Shown: positions 1-5,964, counted from the first letter of the stretch. The stretch: DNA of 7,907 bases from Chloroflexota bacterium (GCA_022563135.1 JADFNZ010000079.1:1-7907), one strand, 5' to 3'. A program made the numbers and translations. The notes: a model not told the origin generated them from the letters alone.

Positions 1-849
1 CAACAGCTCGACCTGATGCAGGCGCGCGCGGAGGCGATGGACGTGGCCGCGTGGAAGGTCTACACGCCGTACGCCGGCACGACAGGCAGCGGCTGGTTCC
101 TGGACGACGAGCGCTTCGGCATCCCGCTGATCGAGAAGGCGCGAGAGGTGGGCGTGAAGACGATCTGCGCGCACAAGGGGCTGCCGCTCTTCGGCTTCGA
201 TCCGTCCTTCGCATCACCGCGCGATATCGGCGTCGTGGCCGCGGCCTTCCCGGACGTGCAGTTCGTCGTCTACCACTCCGGCTGGGACCCGTTCAACGTC
301 TCCGCCGAAGGGCCGTACGACCCGGATAACGCGGAGCGGGGCGTGAACGCGCTGATCAAGAGCCTGCAGGACAACGGCGTCGAGCCGAACGGCAACGTCT
401 GGGCGGAGGTCGGTTCTACCTGGCGCGGCGTCATGAGCGACCCGGCGCAGGCGGCGCACGTGCTGGGCAAGCTGCTGAAGTACGTCGGCGAGGATCGCGT
501 GCTCTGGGGGACGGACTGCATCTGGTACGGCGCTCCCCAGCCCCAGATCGTCGCCTTCCGCACCTTTCAGCTCGACCCCGGCCTGCGCGAGGAGCACGGC
601 TATCCGGAGCTCACGCCGGACGTGAAGGCGAAGGTGTTCGGCCTGAACGCGGCGCAGCTCTACGGCGTCGACCCGGAGGCGCAGCGCTGCGCGGTCAAGA
701 CGAGCGAGCTGGAGCGGTTCCGCGAGTCGTACCAAGAGCTGGAGGGCGACACGCACGAGCTGCGCTGGGCCCCGCACGGGCCGATCACCCGGCGTGAGAT
801 GCTGCGCCACTTCCTTCAGGCCGGCGGCCGCTGGAGCCCCTGGCGATAA
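1..849 (+). CDS. Amidohydrolase-2 family metal-dependent hydrolase, C-terminal part (5' end off window)
   Basis: The frame is already open at base 1 (it reads Q-Q-L-D-L before the first Met at 16), so the real start lies upstream and this is a 5'-partial gene of at least 282 codons ending in TAA. The protein resembles the C-terminal half of the TIM-barrel amidohydrolase-2 superfamily, which hydrolyses or decarboxylates small organic acids and esters. Visible signatures, numbered from Met 16, are the strand FVVYHSGW near residues 83-90, with the His expected to bind metal, and WGTDCIWYG near 164-172, whose Asp matches the conserved metal/catalytic Asp. The tail GPITRREMLRHF near the C-terminus resembles a recurring end seen in this family, recalled rather than searched. 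The substrate cannot be read from the sequence. The N-terminal metal-binding residues are not visible because of the truncation. The family call is fairly sure, the reaction is not. Confidence 0.85.
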   Translation, partial: QQLDLMQARAEAMDVAAWKVYTPYAGTTGSGWFLDDERFGIPLIEKAREVGVKTICAHKGLPLFGFDPSFASPRDIGVVAAAFPDVQFVVYHSGWDPFNVSAEGPYDPDNAERGVNALIKSLQDNGVEPNGNVWAEVGSTWRGVMSDPAQAAHVLGKLLKYVGEDRVLWGTDCIWYGAPQPQIVAFRTFQLDPGLREEHGYPELTPDVKAKVFGLNAAQLYGVDPEAQRCAVKTSELERFRESYQELEGDTHELRWAPHGPITRREMLRHFLQAGGRWSPWR

Positions 850-889
850 CGATCATTGGCCTAAGCGCCTAGCATATATCCTCAAGCCT

Positions 890-898
890 TGCTATAGT
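890..898 (+). promoter_or_regulatory. Extended -10 promoter for the carboxypeptidase gene, probably leaderless
   Basis: TGCTATAGT reads as TG-n-TATAGT, an extended -10 with five of six matches to TATAAT. A 17-base spacer would put the -35 at 870-875 (TAGCAT), which is poor; extended -10 promoters often tolerate this. The box ends six bases before the ATG at 905, so initiation about 7 bases downstream would fall on or next to the start codon. The only purine-rich bases, GGCGG at 900-904, touch the ATG and are too close to serve as a Shine-Dalgarno. A leaderless mRNA is the inference. Confidence 0.5.
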
Positions 899-904
899 TG
901 GCGG

Positions 905-1891
905 ATGCGTCCGCCGGAGCACTGGCACGTCCGCCGAACGCGCCACGGCCGCCGCCAACGGCCCTGGCTGGCCCTGCTCGCCGTCGCGACGCTGGTCTCA
1001 GGCGTCTTTCTGGTTCGGGCAGCCTTCTTCGGCGGCGCAGATAGCCCTGTCGACGTCGTGGCCGAACCCACGCCTATGAGCGACGTGCTCGCCGCGACGA
1101 GCCTGCCCCCAAGCGCGTACGCCGTGCCGCCGCCGAAGCTCACGGGCCAGACGCTCGCGGTGATCGAGCAGCCGTGCGGAGCGCTGCTCTACGGCGTGAA
1201 CCCGCACGAACGGCGTGCGCCCGCGAGCCTGACGAAGATCGCGACCGCGATCGTCGCGGTGGAACAGGCGCCCCTCTCTGAGCTCGTGGACGTACAGGTG
1301 AACGGCGCCCTGCTGCGGGCTTCGTCTGGCTCGTCCGTGATGGGGTTGACGCCGGGCCAGCGTCTGAGCCTGCGGGACCTCCTCTACGGGCTGCTGCTGC
1401 CCTCCGGCAACGACGCCGCGATCGCCATCGCCGAGCACATCTCCGGCAGCGTGCCGGCCTTCGCAGCGCTGATGAACCGCAGGGTGGAGGCGCTGGGGCT
1501 GACGAATACCCGCTTCGCCAACCCGCACGGGCTCGACGACCTGATCAACTACACCTCGGCCTACGATATCGCCATGCTCGGCCGGGAGCTGCTGCGACGG
1601 CCTGAGCTGGCGGAGATCGTGGTGACGCAGTCGTACCAGCCCGCCTGGAGCGGCCCGCCGGTCTGGAACGGCAACCGGCTGATCTACGACGACCCGGATA
1701 CGCTCGGCGTGAAGACCGGCTATACGGCGGACGCGGGCCAGACGATCGTGGCGGCGGCCGAACGCGACGGCCGGACGCTGATCGTTTCGGTGCTGGGCGC
1801 GTGGGACCGCTACGCGGACGCCAGCGCGCTCCTCAACTGGGCCTTCGCGAGCGTGCCGGCGTCGTGCGGCCCGGCGTTCGGCGGGCCGTAG
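905..1891 (+). CDS. D-alanyl-D-alanine carboxypeptidase, S11 family (low-molecular-weight PBP, DacA-like)
   Basis: This serine DD-carboxypeptidase trims the terminal D-Ala from peptidoglycan stem peptides outside the membrane. All three penicillin-binding motifs are present in order: SLTK at residues 108-111 (nucleophile S108, K111), SGN at 167-169 and KTG at 270-272. The N-terminus is rich in Arg and His (residues 8-19) and is followed by a hydrophobic segment at about 21-39, so the protein is exported or anchored by an N-terminal helix. At 328 aa it ends soon after the KTG domain and lacks the beta-rich C-terminal domain and amphipathic anchor of E. coli PBP5 (about 400 aa), so it is the catalytic domain alone. 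I chose ATG 905 over the in-frame ATG at 794 because the latter lies inside the amidohydrolase gene and because residues just after 905 form the signal/anchor. Paralogue assignment (dacA, dacB, dacF) is not possible from sequence alone. Confidence 0.93.
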   Translation: MRPPEHWHVRRTRHGRRQRPWLALLAVATLVSGVFLVRAAFFGGADSPVDVVAEPTPMSDVLAATSLPPSAYAVPPPKLTGQTLAVIEQPCGALLYGVNPHERRAPASLTKIATAIVAVEQAPLSELVDVQVNGALLRASSGSSVMGLTPGQRLSLRDLLYGLLLPSGNDAAIAIAEHISGSVPAFAALMNRRVEALGLTNTRFANPHGLDDLINYTSAYDIAMLGRELLRRPELAEIVVTQSYQPAWSGPPVWNGNRLIYDDPDTLGVKTGYTADAGQTIVAAAERDGRTLIVSVLGAWDRYADASALLNWAFASVPASCGPAFGGP

Positions 1892-1976
1892 CTGAGCAGA
1901 GCCCGAGAAGATGAATCGGCGGGCGGCCCACCCGATCTAGGCCAGCATCGCGTCTTTTGCAGGACACAGTCGCCAT

Positions 1977-2008
1977 GGGGCGGGCCGCCCTCAAGGCCGG
2001 CCCCTACG
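1977..2008 (-). repeat. REP-like palindrome, copy 1 (minus orientation)
   Basis: On the minus strand this 32-base element reads CGTAGGGG..., with arms GGGCCGGCC and GGGCGGCCC (8 of 9 pairs) around loop TTGA, then GCCCC. It aligns without gaps to the plus-strand element at 2028-2059. A further GGGCGGCCC at 1921-1929, matching its right arm, may be a remnant of another copy. The element lies between convergent genes. Confidence 0.7.
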
Positions 2009-2027
2009 AGGCCAGCAGCGCTTCAAC

Positions 2028-2059
2028 CGTAGGGACAGACCATTAGGTCTGTCCGCCCG
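2028..2059 (+). repeat. REP-like palindrome, copy 2 (plus orientation)
   Basis: CGTAGGG is followed by a perfect 9-bp hairpin, GGACAGACC (2033-2041), loop ATTA, GGTCTGTCC (2046-2054), then GCCC. It forms an inverted pair with the copy at 1977-2008, separated by 19 bases, a layout like bacterial REP doublets (BIMEs). A second small hairpin follows directly: CCCGA (2056-2060), ATCC, TCGGG (2065-2069). These lie just downstream of the P1 peptidase stop and could cap its mRNA, but there is no T-tract on either strand, so I do not call an intrinsic terminator. Confidence 0.75.
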
Positions 2060-2077
2060 AATCCTCGGGTCATGCCT

Positions 2078-3076
2078 TTACCCCCGCGAGCGCCCGAGCC
2101 ACTCCTGCGCGGAAGGTACGTCTGCGAGGCCGGTCGCGAGTAGGACGGCTCGTAGGATCGCCCGCTCCACCGCGCGCGGGGCGAGCGCCTCCAGCGCGCG
2201 GTAGACGGCGCGGTCGCTCACGTCGACCTCCCCCGTCGCGAGCGCGAAGACGACATCGCCGTCGCCGAGGGTATGCGCCGGACGGATGGCGCGCGCGAAG
2301 CCATCGTGCGCGACCGAGGCGAGCCGGTTCGCCTGCTCCTTTGTGAGCCGGGCGTTCGTGGCGACGACGGCGAGCGTGGTGTTCCCGGCCGGCGGCGCTT
2401 CCGGCCGCTTGCCCTCGCGGATCAGTTCGGTCGAGTCGAGGAAGCCGCGGCGGCCGCCCCGCGGGCCGGCGACGACCTTGCCTGTGCTCGGATCGACGAC
2501 CTCACCTGCGGCGTTTACCGCCACGAGCGCGCCGACGATCAATCCGCCCGGCCCGCGCTCGCTCGCCGTGCCGAGGCCGCCCTTGAGGCGGCGCTCGATC
2601 CCGCCCGCCTTGGCGACCGTGGCGCCCGTGCCCGCGCCGACCGTCCCTTGGCCCACGCGGCCACCCCTCGCCGCGCGGGCCGCCCGGTAGCCGGCGTCGG
2701 CGGTCGGGCGCACTCGTGCGCTGCCCAGGTTCAGGTCGTAGAGGATCGCTGCGGGCACGATCGGTATCGTGCCGCCGTCGAAGTGCAGCCCGACGCCCTG
2801 CTCCTCCAGGTAGCGCACCACGCCGGAGGCGGCGTCCAGGCCGAAGGCGGAGCCGCCGGCGAGTACGACCGCGTGCACGGCGGCGGCGAAGGTTCCGGGA
2901 CGGAGCGCGTCGGTCTCGCGGGTGCCGGGAGCGCCGCCGCGCACGTCGACGCCGGCGACCGTGCCTTCCGGCGGCAGGACGACCGTGCAGCCGGTGGCGG
3001 CGCGCCGGTTCGTCCAGTGGCCGGCCTTGACGCCGGGCACGTCGGTGATCGCATCGGTGCCGGTGTGGTCGCTCAC
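2078..3076 (-). CDS. P1 family (S58, DmpA/NylC-like) self-processing N-terminal-nucleophile peptidase/amidase
   Basis: The protein (332 aa, the usual length for the family) belongs to the DmpA/P1 group, known for aminopeptidase, D-esterase and cyclic- or oligo-amide hydrolase activities. Evidence includes the N-terminal ITDVPGVKAGHW (residues 10-21), the Gly-rich VLAGGSAFGLDAASGVVRYL (71-90), GTVGAGTGATVAKAGGIERR (144-163) and NTTLAVVATNARLTKEQANR (232-251). By family knowledge the precursor cuts itself into two chains before a Ser or Thr that becomes the nucleophile. Here the site should be Asn232-Thr233, the Asn-Thr arrangement of NylC rather than the Gly-Ser of DmpA. There is no signal peptide, so it is likely cytoplasmic. 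The start is GTG at 3076-3074, sharing four bases (GTGA) with the stop of the upstream methyltransferase. The Shine-Dalgarno (GAGAAG) is weak, consistent with translational coupling. The stop is TAA. The substrate is unknown. Confidence 0.92.
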   Translation of the reverse strand: MSDHTGTDAITDVPGVKAGHWTNRRAATGCTVVLPPEGTVAGVDVRGGAPGTRETDALRPGTFAAAVHAVVLAGGSAFGLDAASGVVRYLEEQGVGLHFDGGTIPIVPAAILYDLNLGSARVRPTADAGYRAARAARGGRVGQGTVGAGTGATVAKAGGIERRLKGGLGTASERGPGGLIVGALVAVNAAGEVVDPSTGKVVAGPRGGRRGFLDSTELIREGKRPEAPPAGNTTLAVVATNARLTKEQANRLASVAHDGFARAIRPAHTLGDGDVVFALATGEVDVSDRAVYRALEALAPRAVERAILRAVLLATGLADVPSAQEWLGRSRG

Positions 3077-3708
3077 GCGGGCTTCTCGGCGAGCACGAAG
3101 AGGTGCGCGCCTTCGAGCACCGGGTCAGGAACGATCTCCGAGTCACCCAGGCTGAAGCCGAGGCGTTCTAAGAGTTTCAGGTAGTGGTCGGGGCCGAAAT
3201 GACTCCAGAACATCTCCACGCCCTCGACGAGCCAATCGGACTCGCGGGCCTCCCATTCCTGTGCGCCGACGACGGCGAAGAGCCGGCCTCCGGGGGTGAG
3301 CAGTGCGTAGAGCGCGCGGAAGAGCGACTCGTGCTCCTCTCGCGGCACGTGGATGACTGAGTAGAGCATGGCGATCGCGTCGAAGGCATGGGGCTTGAGC
3401 GGAAGCGCAGCCATGTCCGCGCGGACGAAGCTCGCCTTGGGCACGAGCTCCTGCGCCAGCGCAAGCTGCCCGCGCGAGATGTCGACGCCGACGACACTGA
3501 AGCGCTCGCTCAGGTAGGCCGCGTATGGCATGCCCGCCCCGCAGCCAAGGTCGAGCACGCGGGCGCCATCCGGCAGGCCGACGGTCAGCCGGTCCAGGTA
3601 CGAACGGATCGGGTCCTTGGGCTTGCGCTCGCGCTGCCGCAGGTACTCGCGGGCGATCTTGTCGTACCCGCGCGCGACGGTGAGCTTGGGGTCGCCTATC
3701 CCCTTCAC
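3073..3708 (-). CDS. Class I SAM-dependent methyltransferase (211 aa)
   Basis: A Rossmann-fold methyltransferase of the small-molecule type. Motif I is VLDLGCGAG (residues 51-59), which binds the SAM methionine part. The acidic residue ending strand 2 is D76 in VVGVDIS, for the ribose hydroxyls. The next landmarks are VRADM (95-99) and LTPGGRLF (137-144). The C-terminal region with DWL...MFWSHF (158-171) and LLERLGF is typical of annotated class I methyltransferases without a defined substrate. The frame stays open far upstream, but that stretch reads a neighbouring gene in the wrong frame. I chose GTG 3708-3706 because GGAG lies 9 bases before it, the product starts with family-like sequence (ARGYDKIAREYL), and the codon overlaps the upstream stop as GTGA. 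Its own stop overlaps the P1 peptidase start in the same way. The acceptor may be the product or substrate of a neighbour, but nothing shows this. Confidence 0.9.
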   Translation of the reverse strand: MKGIGDPKLTVARGYDKIAREYLRQRERKPKDPIRSYLDRLTVGLPDGARVLDLGCGAGMPYAAYLSERFSVVGVDISRGQLALAQELVPKASFVRADMAALPLKPHAFDAIAMLYSVIHVPREEHESLFRALYALLTPGGRLFAVVGAQEWEARESDWLVEGVEMFWSHFGPDHYLKLLERLGFSLGDSEIVPDPVLEGAHLFVLAEKPA

Positions 3709-4028
3709 GACGCGCCACTCCGTGGCCTGCGGATCCTTCCCACAACAGCGTTGAGGCCCGTACCAGCCCAGATGCCCAGAAGCCCGACAGCGGCAACCGC
3801 GCCAAATATGATCACGAACAGCGTGAATATAGTGCCCCGCAAGACTTCGCCCGAGTTGCAGTTCCAACATGGGACTGCCCACGCACTTATCGCTGCGAAA
3901 AATGCCGCGTAGCCGATAATCACGACGGCGGCGACGATGCGAGGGGCATATTGAAACTTGGCCTTCGCTAGCCCCGCAATGAGACCGAGAACACTCGCCG
4001 CGAGAAACCATAGTACTAGAACGAACAC
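3705..4028 (-). CDS. Small three-helix membrane protein with a Cys-Trp-Asn-Cys loop, unknown function (107 aa)
   Basis: I do not recognise this family. Three hydrophobic stretches are clear: residues 1-20 (FVLVLWFLAASVLGLIAGL), about 31-53 and about 66-91. The loop between helices 2 and 3 holds PCWNCNSGE at 53-61, a CxxC pair that could bind metal or cycle as a disulfide. The tail RIRRPRSGAS is basic, so by the positive-inside rule the C-terminus is probably cytoplasmic and the CWNC loop lies on the same side as the N-terminus, outside if the three helices hold. The start is GTG 4028-4026, with GGAGGT 10 bases upstream and a one-base overlap with the preceding TAG (TAGTG). The end overlaps the next GTG by four bases. 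Both boundaries and the hydrophobic pattern support a real gene. Two lines I counted by hand (3781-3900) give about 55-58% GC, lower than the neighbours, so it may be a later arrival in the cluster. Confidence 0.75.
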   Translation of the reverse strand: MFVLVLWFLAASVLGLIAGLAKAKFQYAPRIVAAVVIIGYAAFFAAISAWAVPCWNCNSGEVLRGTIFTLFVIIFGAVAAVGLLGIWAGTGLNAVVGRIRRPRSGAS

Positions 4029-4882
4029 TAGGGCCGCGACCTCCCGCCTCCCGTCAGCGCGCGCTGGCGCTCCTCTTCGTCCTGGACGGTGAGGTAGGCG
4101 TAGATCAGGTTCGACGCGGCGCTGGTAATGCAGTCGATCGCGTCGACGACCTCCGCGAGGCGGTGCTCGTCCACCGGCACCGCCCGCACGACGAGCTGCC
4201 GCTTGCGCTCGTCCAGCACGAGCGACGCGACCTGGTCCGGCCGCAGGCCGTCCTGCGGCAGCCACGAGGTCTGGCCTGCCAGGGCGGGGCCGCTGCGCAT
4301 CTGGCCGGCGAGCTCGCCCAGGAGCCCCGACGCGCCGGGGCGCTGCGCGGTCGCGCGCAGGTCATGGACGGCGGTACGAAGCGCGGTAGCGACCTCCTTG
4401 GCGTAGTCGTCCGGCAGGGTAGGGTAGCGTGCGCGAACGCGCTCCGGCAGGGGCAGGCCTAATCCAGCGAGCAGCTCCTCGTCCGGCGCCTCCCGCAGGT
4501 CGGCGAAGAACGCCTGCGCCGATTCGCCGTCGAGCCGGAACGAGAGGAACGAACGCGCGATCGACTCCTTCTCGCGGTTTCGGAGGGCGCGGTAGAGGCC
4601 TATGAGGTCGCCGCTGGCGAGGAGGAACTGCTCCATAATCGCCAGCGCCAGCACCTTGCGGGCGCGCGGCTGCTCCAGTGTGAGCGCGCGCAGGCACGTC
4701 TCCGCGACGGTGCGGCGGCTGACGACGCCGAGCTCCGCGTACGAGGAGAGGAAGTCGTTGTCGAGCTTACGCAGGTAGCCGTCGAAGCAGGAGTCGCAGC
4801 GCGCCGGCCGCTCCTCGCCGGGGTGGAAGGAGAGGGGGCGGCCGCATTCGGCGCATGTCGCTTCGAGGGCTTGGTCTGCCAT
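4028..4882 (-). CDS. Unrecognised protein with N-terminal four-cysteine zinc ribbon (284 aa)
   Basis: The family is not recognised. Residues 10-32 hold C10-x2-C13 and C29-x2-C32, a compact zinc ribbon (CAECG...CDSCF). The remainder is soluble and mostly helical in appearance, with no membrane segment or catalytic motif I can name. A strand-like stretch RKRQLVVRAVPVDEHRLAEV is followed by a helix-like DAIDCITSAASNLIYAYLTV near the C-terminus, and the tail is acidic then basic. The start ATG 4882 has AAGGAG four bases upstream. An in-frame Met at 4930 exists but would put the TTGACA box inside the gene, so it is rejected. It is the first gene of the overlapping cluster. A nucleic-acid-binding or protein-contact role is a guess from the zinc ribbon only. 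Confidence 0.8.
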   Translation of the reverse strand: MADQALEATCAECGRPLSFHPGEERPARCDSCFDGYLRKLDNDFLSSYAELGVVSRRTVAETCLRALTLEQPRARKVLALAIMEQFLLASGDLIGLYRALRNREKESIARSFLSFRLDGESAQAFFADLREAPDEELLAGLGLPLPERVRARYPTLPDDYAKEVATALRTAVHDLRATAQRPGASGLLGELAGQMRSGPALAGQTSWLPQDGLRPDQVASLVLDERKRQLVVRAVPVDEHRLAEVVDAIDCITSAASNLIYAYLTVQDEEERQRALTGGGRSRP

Positions 4883-4901
4883 AGCGCTCCTTGGTGTGTT
4901 C

Positions 4902-4930
4902 AGGGTGCCGCTGTGAGGAGGAAATGTCAA
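4902..4930 (-). promoter_or_regulatory. Possible sigma-70 promoter for the four-gene cluster
   Basis: On the minus strand TTGACA (4930-4925) is a perfect -35. With the standard 17-base spacer the -10 would be CACCCT (4907-4902), which keeps only A2 and T6 of TATAAT. Initiation would leave a leader of roughly 15 bases carrying the AAGGAG ribosome site. The perfect -35 is suggestive, the weak -10 is not. Confidence 0.35.
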
Positions 4931-4941
4931 CCGTTCGCCCT

Positions 4942-4971
4942 GGATCGGAAGGGCTTGGGACCTCCCCTACG
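4942..4971 (-). repeat. REP-like palindrome, degenerate copy 3
   Basis: Read on the minus strand it starts CGTAGGGGAGGTC, matching the left half of the copy at 5064-5093. GACCTCCCCTAC is identical on the plus strand at 4959-4970 and 5081-5092. The right half has diverged, yet GGGGAGG can still pair with CCCTTCC in six of seven positions, counting two G-T wobbles. Confidence 0.5.
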
Positions 4972-5002
4972 TTGGCAGGCGGTGGCGCGGATGGCGAAGT
5001 GG

Positions 5003-5028
5003 CTAACGGCGACCTTCAAGGTCGGCCG
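5003..5028 (+). repeat. Doubtful eroded REP-like copy
   Basis: CGACC, TTCAA, GGTCG (5010-5024) forms a 5-bp hairpin and is followed by GCCGCG. The layout resembles the other palindromes (left flank CTAACGG for GTAGGG), but similarity is too weak to be certain. Confidence 0.22.
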
Positions 5029-5063
5029 CGAGGTTCATCGGTGAGGACGACCGTGGGGAAGAT

Positions 5064-5093
5064 GGCGCGGGAGGTCTAAAGACCTCCCCTACA
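5064..5093 (-). repeat. REP-like palindrome, copy 4, overlapping the 3' end of mutM
   Basis: On the minus strand: TGTAGGGGAGGTC, loop TTTA, GACCTCCC, then GCGCC. The perfect 8-bp stem is GGGAGGTC (5069-5076) with GACCTCCC (5081-5088). The TAG of TGTAGG is the stop codon of mutM. It could stop or protect that transcript, but it lacks a T-tract. Confidence 0.7.
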
Positions 5094-5964
5094 TTGCTCT
5101 GCGGCGGCGTCCGGAGAACGGCTGGCAGCGCGGGCAGTAGTGCGCGCTGCGATTGGAGAGCTTGAGCCGTTCGATCGGCGTGCCGCACGCGCGGCAGGGC
5201 TGCCCTTCGCGGCCGTAGGCGACCAGATACTCCTGGTTGCCGCCGGGCTCGCCGCTCAGGTTGACGTGGTCGCGCAGGCTGATCTCCTCGCCTTTTTTGG
5301 CGCCGACGCTGCTGCCCAGGTTCGCCAGCCCCTGCTCTAGCGCGCGCACGATGCCATGGCGCAGGCGTGCCACCTCGGCGTTCGTGAGGCCGCGGGCCTC
5401 GCGCTTGGGGTGGATGCCCGCGTAATGAAGCGCCTCGTCCGCGTAGAGGTTGCCGATGCCGGCGATGGCGCTCTGGTCGAGAAGCACGGCCTTCATCGGC
5501 GCCGAGCGCTTCGCGACGATCTCGGCGAGCACCTTTGCGGTGAACGTGCCGTCGAGCGGCTCCGGGCCGAGGCCAGCGAGGATCGGCTGCGGGTCGCCGG
5601 TGAGCCACATCGTGCCAAACTTGCGCAGGTCGATGAAGCGCAGCTCTGTGCCGTCGTCCAGCGTGAAGCGCGCCCGCAGGTACGGCTCGTCGGGCGCGCC
5701 GGTGGGCCGGCGGAGGAGGTTGCCGGACATGCGGCGGTGGACGACCCACCAGAGGCCGCGGTCCAGTTCGATCAGCAGGTATTTGCCGCGCCGCCGGACG
5801 CCGTCGATGCGGCGGCCGCGCAGCCCGGCGGTGAAGGCGCGGGGGGAGATCTCCTGCACGAGCCGCGTCGCGTCCGGCGCGACCCGGGCCTTCGTGATCG
5901 TGCGGCCCGTTACCGCGGCGCGCAGGTCCCGCGCCAGCGTTTCGACTTCGGGTAGCTCCGGCAT
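5089..5964 (-). CDS. mutM: Formamidopyrimidine-DNA glycosylase (Fpg/MutM), bifunctional AP lyase
   Basis: This base-excision repair enzyme removes 8-oxoguanine and formamidopyrimidines and cuts the strand by beta/delta-elimination. The mature N-terminus PELPEVE is intact, giving the catalytic proline P2 and E3. Other key features are K61 in RRGKYLL, the void-filling Met in HRRMSG (M79), DLRKFG (112-117), the helix-two-turn-helix IAGIGNLYADEALH (167-180, N172), and a C-terminal zinc finger C257-x2-C260-x16-C277-x2-C280 ending YCPRCQ. Length is 291 aa, slightly longer than the usual 270-275. The residues after the zinc finger form a basic tail (SGRRRRAM), whose final codon and stop come from a repeat element. 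The ATG at 5964 is fixed by the invariant MPELPEVE start and has AGGAGG 11 bases upstream. No partner repair gene is visible beside it; it is on the same strand as the zinc-ribbon cluster but 206 bases away. Confidence 0.97.
   Translation of the reverse strand: MPELPEVETLARDLRAAVTGRTITKARVAPDATRLVQEISPRAFTAGLRGRRIDGVRRRGKYLLIELDRGLWWVVHRRMSGNLLRRPTGAPDEPYLRARFTLDDGTELRFIDLRKFGTMWLTGDPQPILAGLGPEPLDGTFTAKVLAEIVAKRSAPMKAVLLDQSAIAGIGNLYADEALHYAGIHPKREARGLTNAEVARLRHGIVRALEQGLANLGSSVGAKKGEEISLRDHVNLSGEPGGNQEYLVAYGREGQPCRACGTPIERLKLSNRSAHYCPRCQPFSGRRRRAM

Noticed and set aside
1892..1910. CTGAGCAGAGC just after the carboxypeptidase stop, identical to part of hairpin module 2
   Set aside because: The following bases (CCGAGAAG) cannot complete the AGGG arm, so 11 bases of identity may be coincidence or a dead copy.
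2273..3184. 303-aa plus-strand frame opposite the P1 peptidase
   Set aside because: Low-complexity Arg/Ala/Gly translation typical of the opposite strand of a GC-rich gene.
3709..4011. N-terminal extension of the first methyltransferase to give 312 aa
   Set aside because: This stretch is the membrane-protein gene in another frame; its Cys/Arg-rich translation has no methyltransferase features and GTG 3708 has a ribosome site and GTGA overlap.
4823..5044. 73-aa plus-strand frame ending in KWLTATFKVGREVHR
   Set aside because: Starts inside the opposite-strand zinc-ribbon gene, no ribosome site and no recognisable family; probably chance.
4985..5050. tRNA-like stretch with a loop CTTCAAG (apparent TCA anticodon, as in selenocysteine tRNA)
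   Set aside because: The D-arm does not pair, the sequence after GGTTCATCG gives no T-arm, and no 3' sequence complements a possible acceptor stem.
5069..5088. Intrinsic terminator for mutM
   Set aside because: A strong stem is present but no T-run follows on the minus strand; annotated as a repeat instead.
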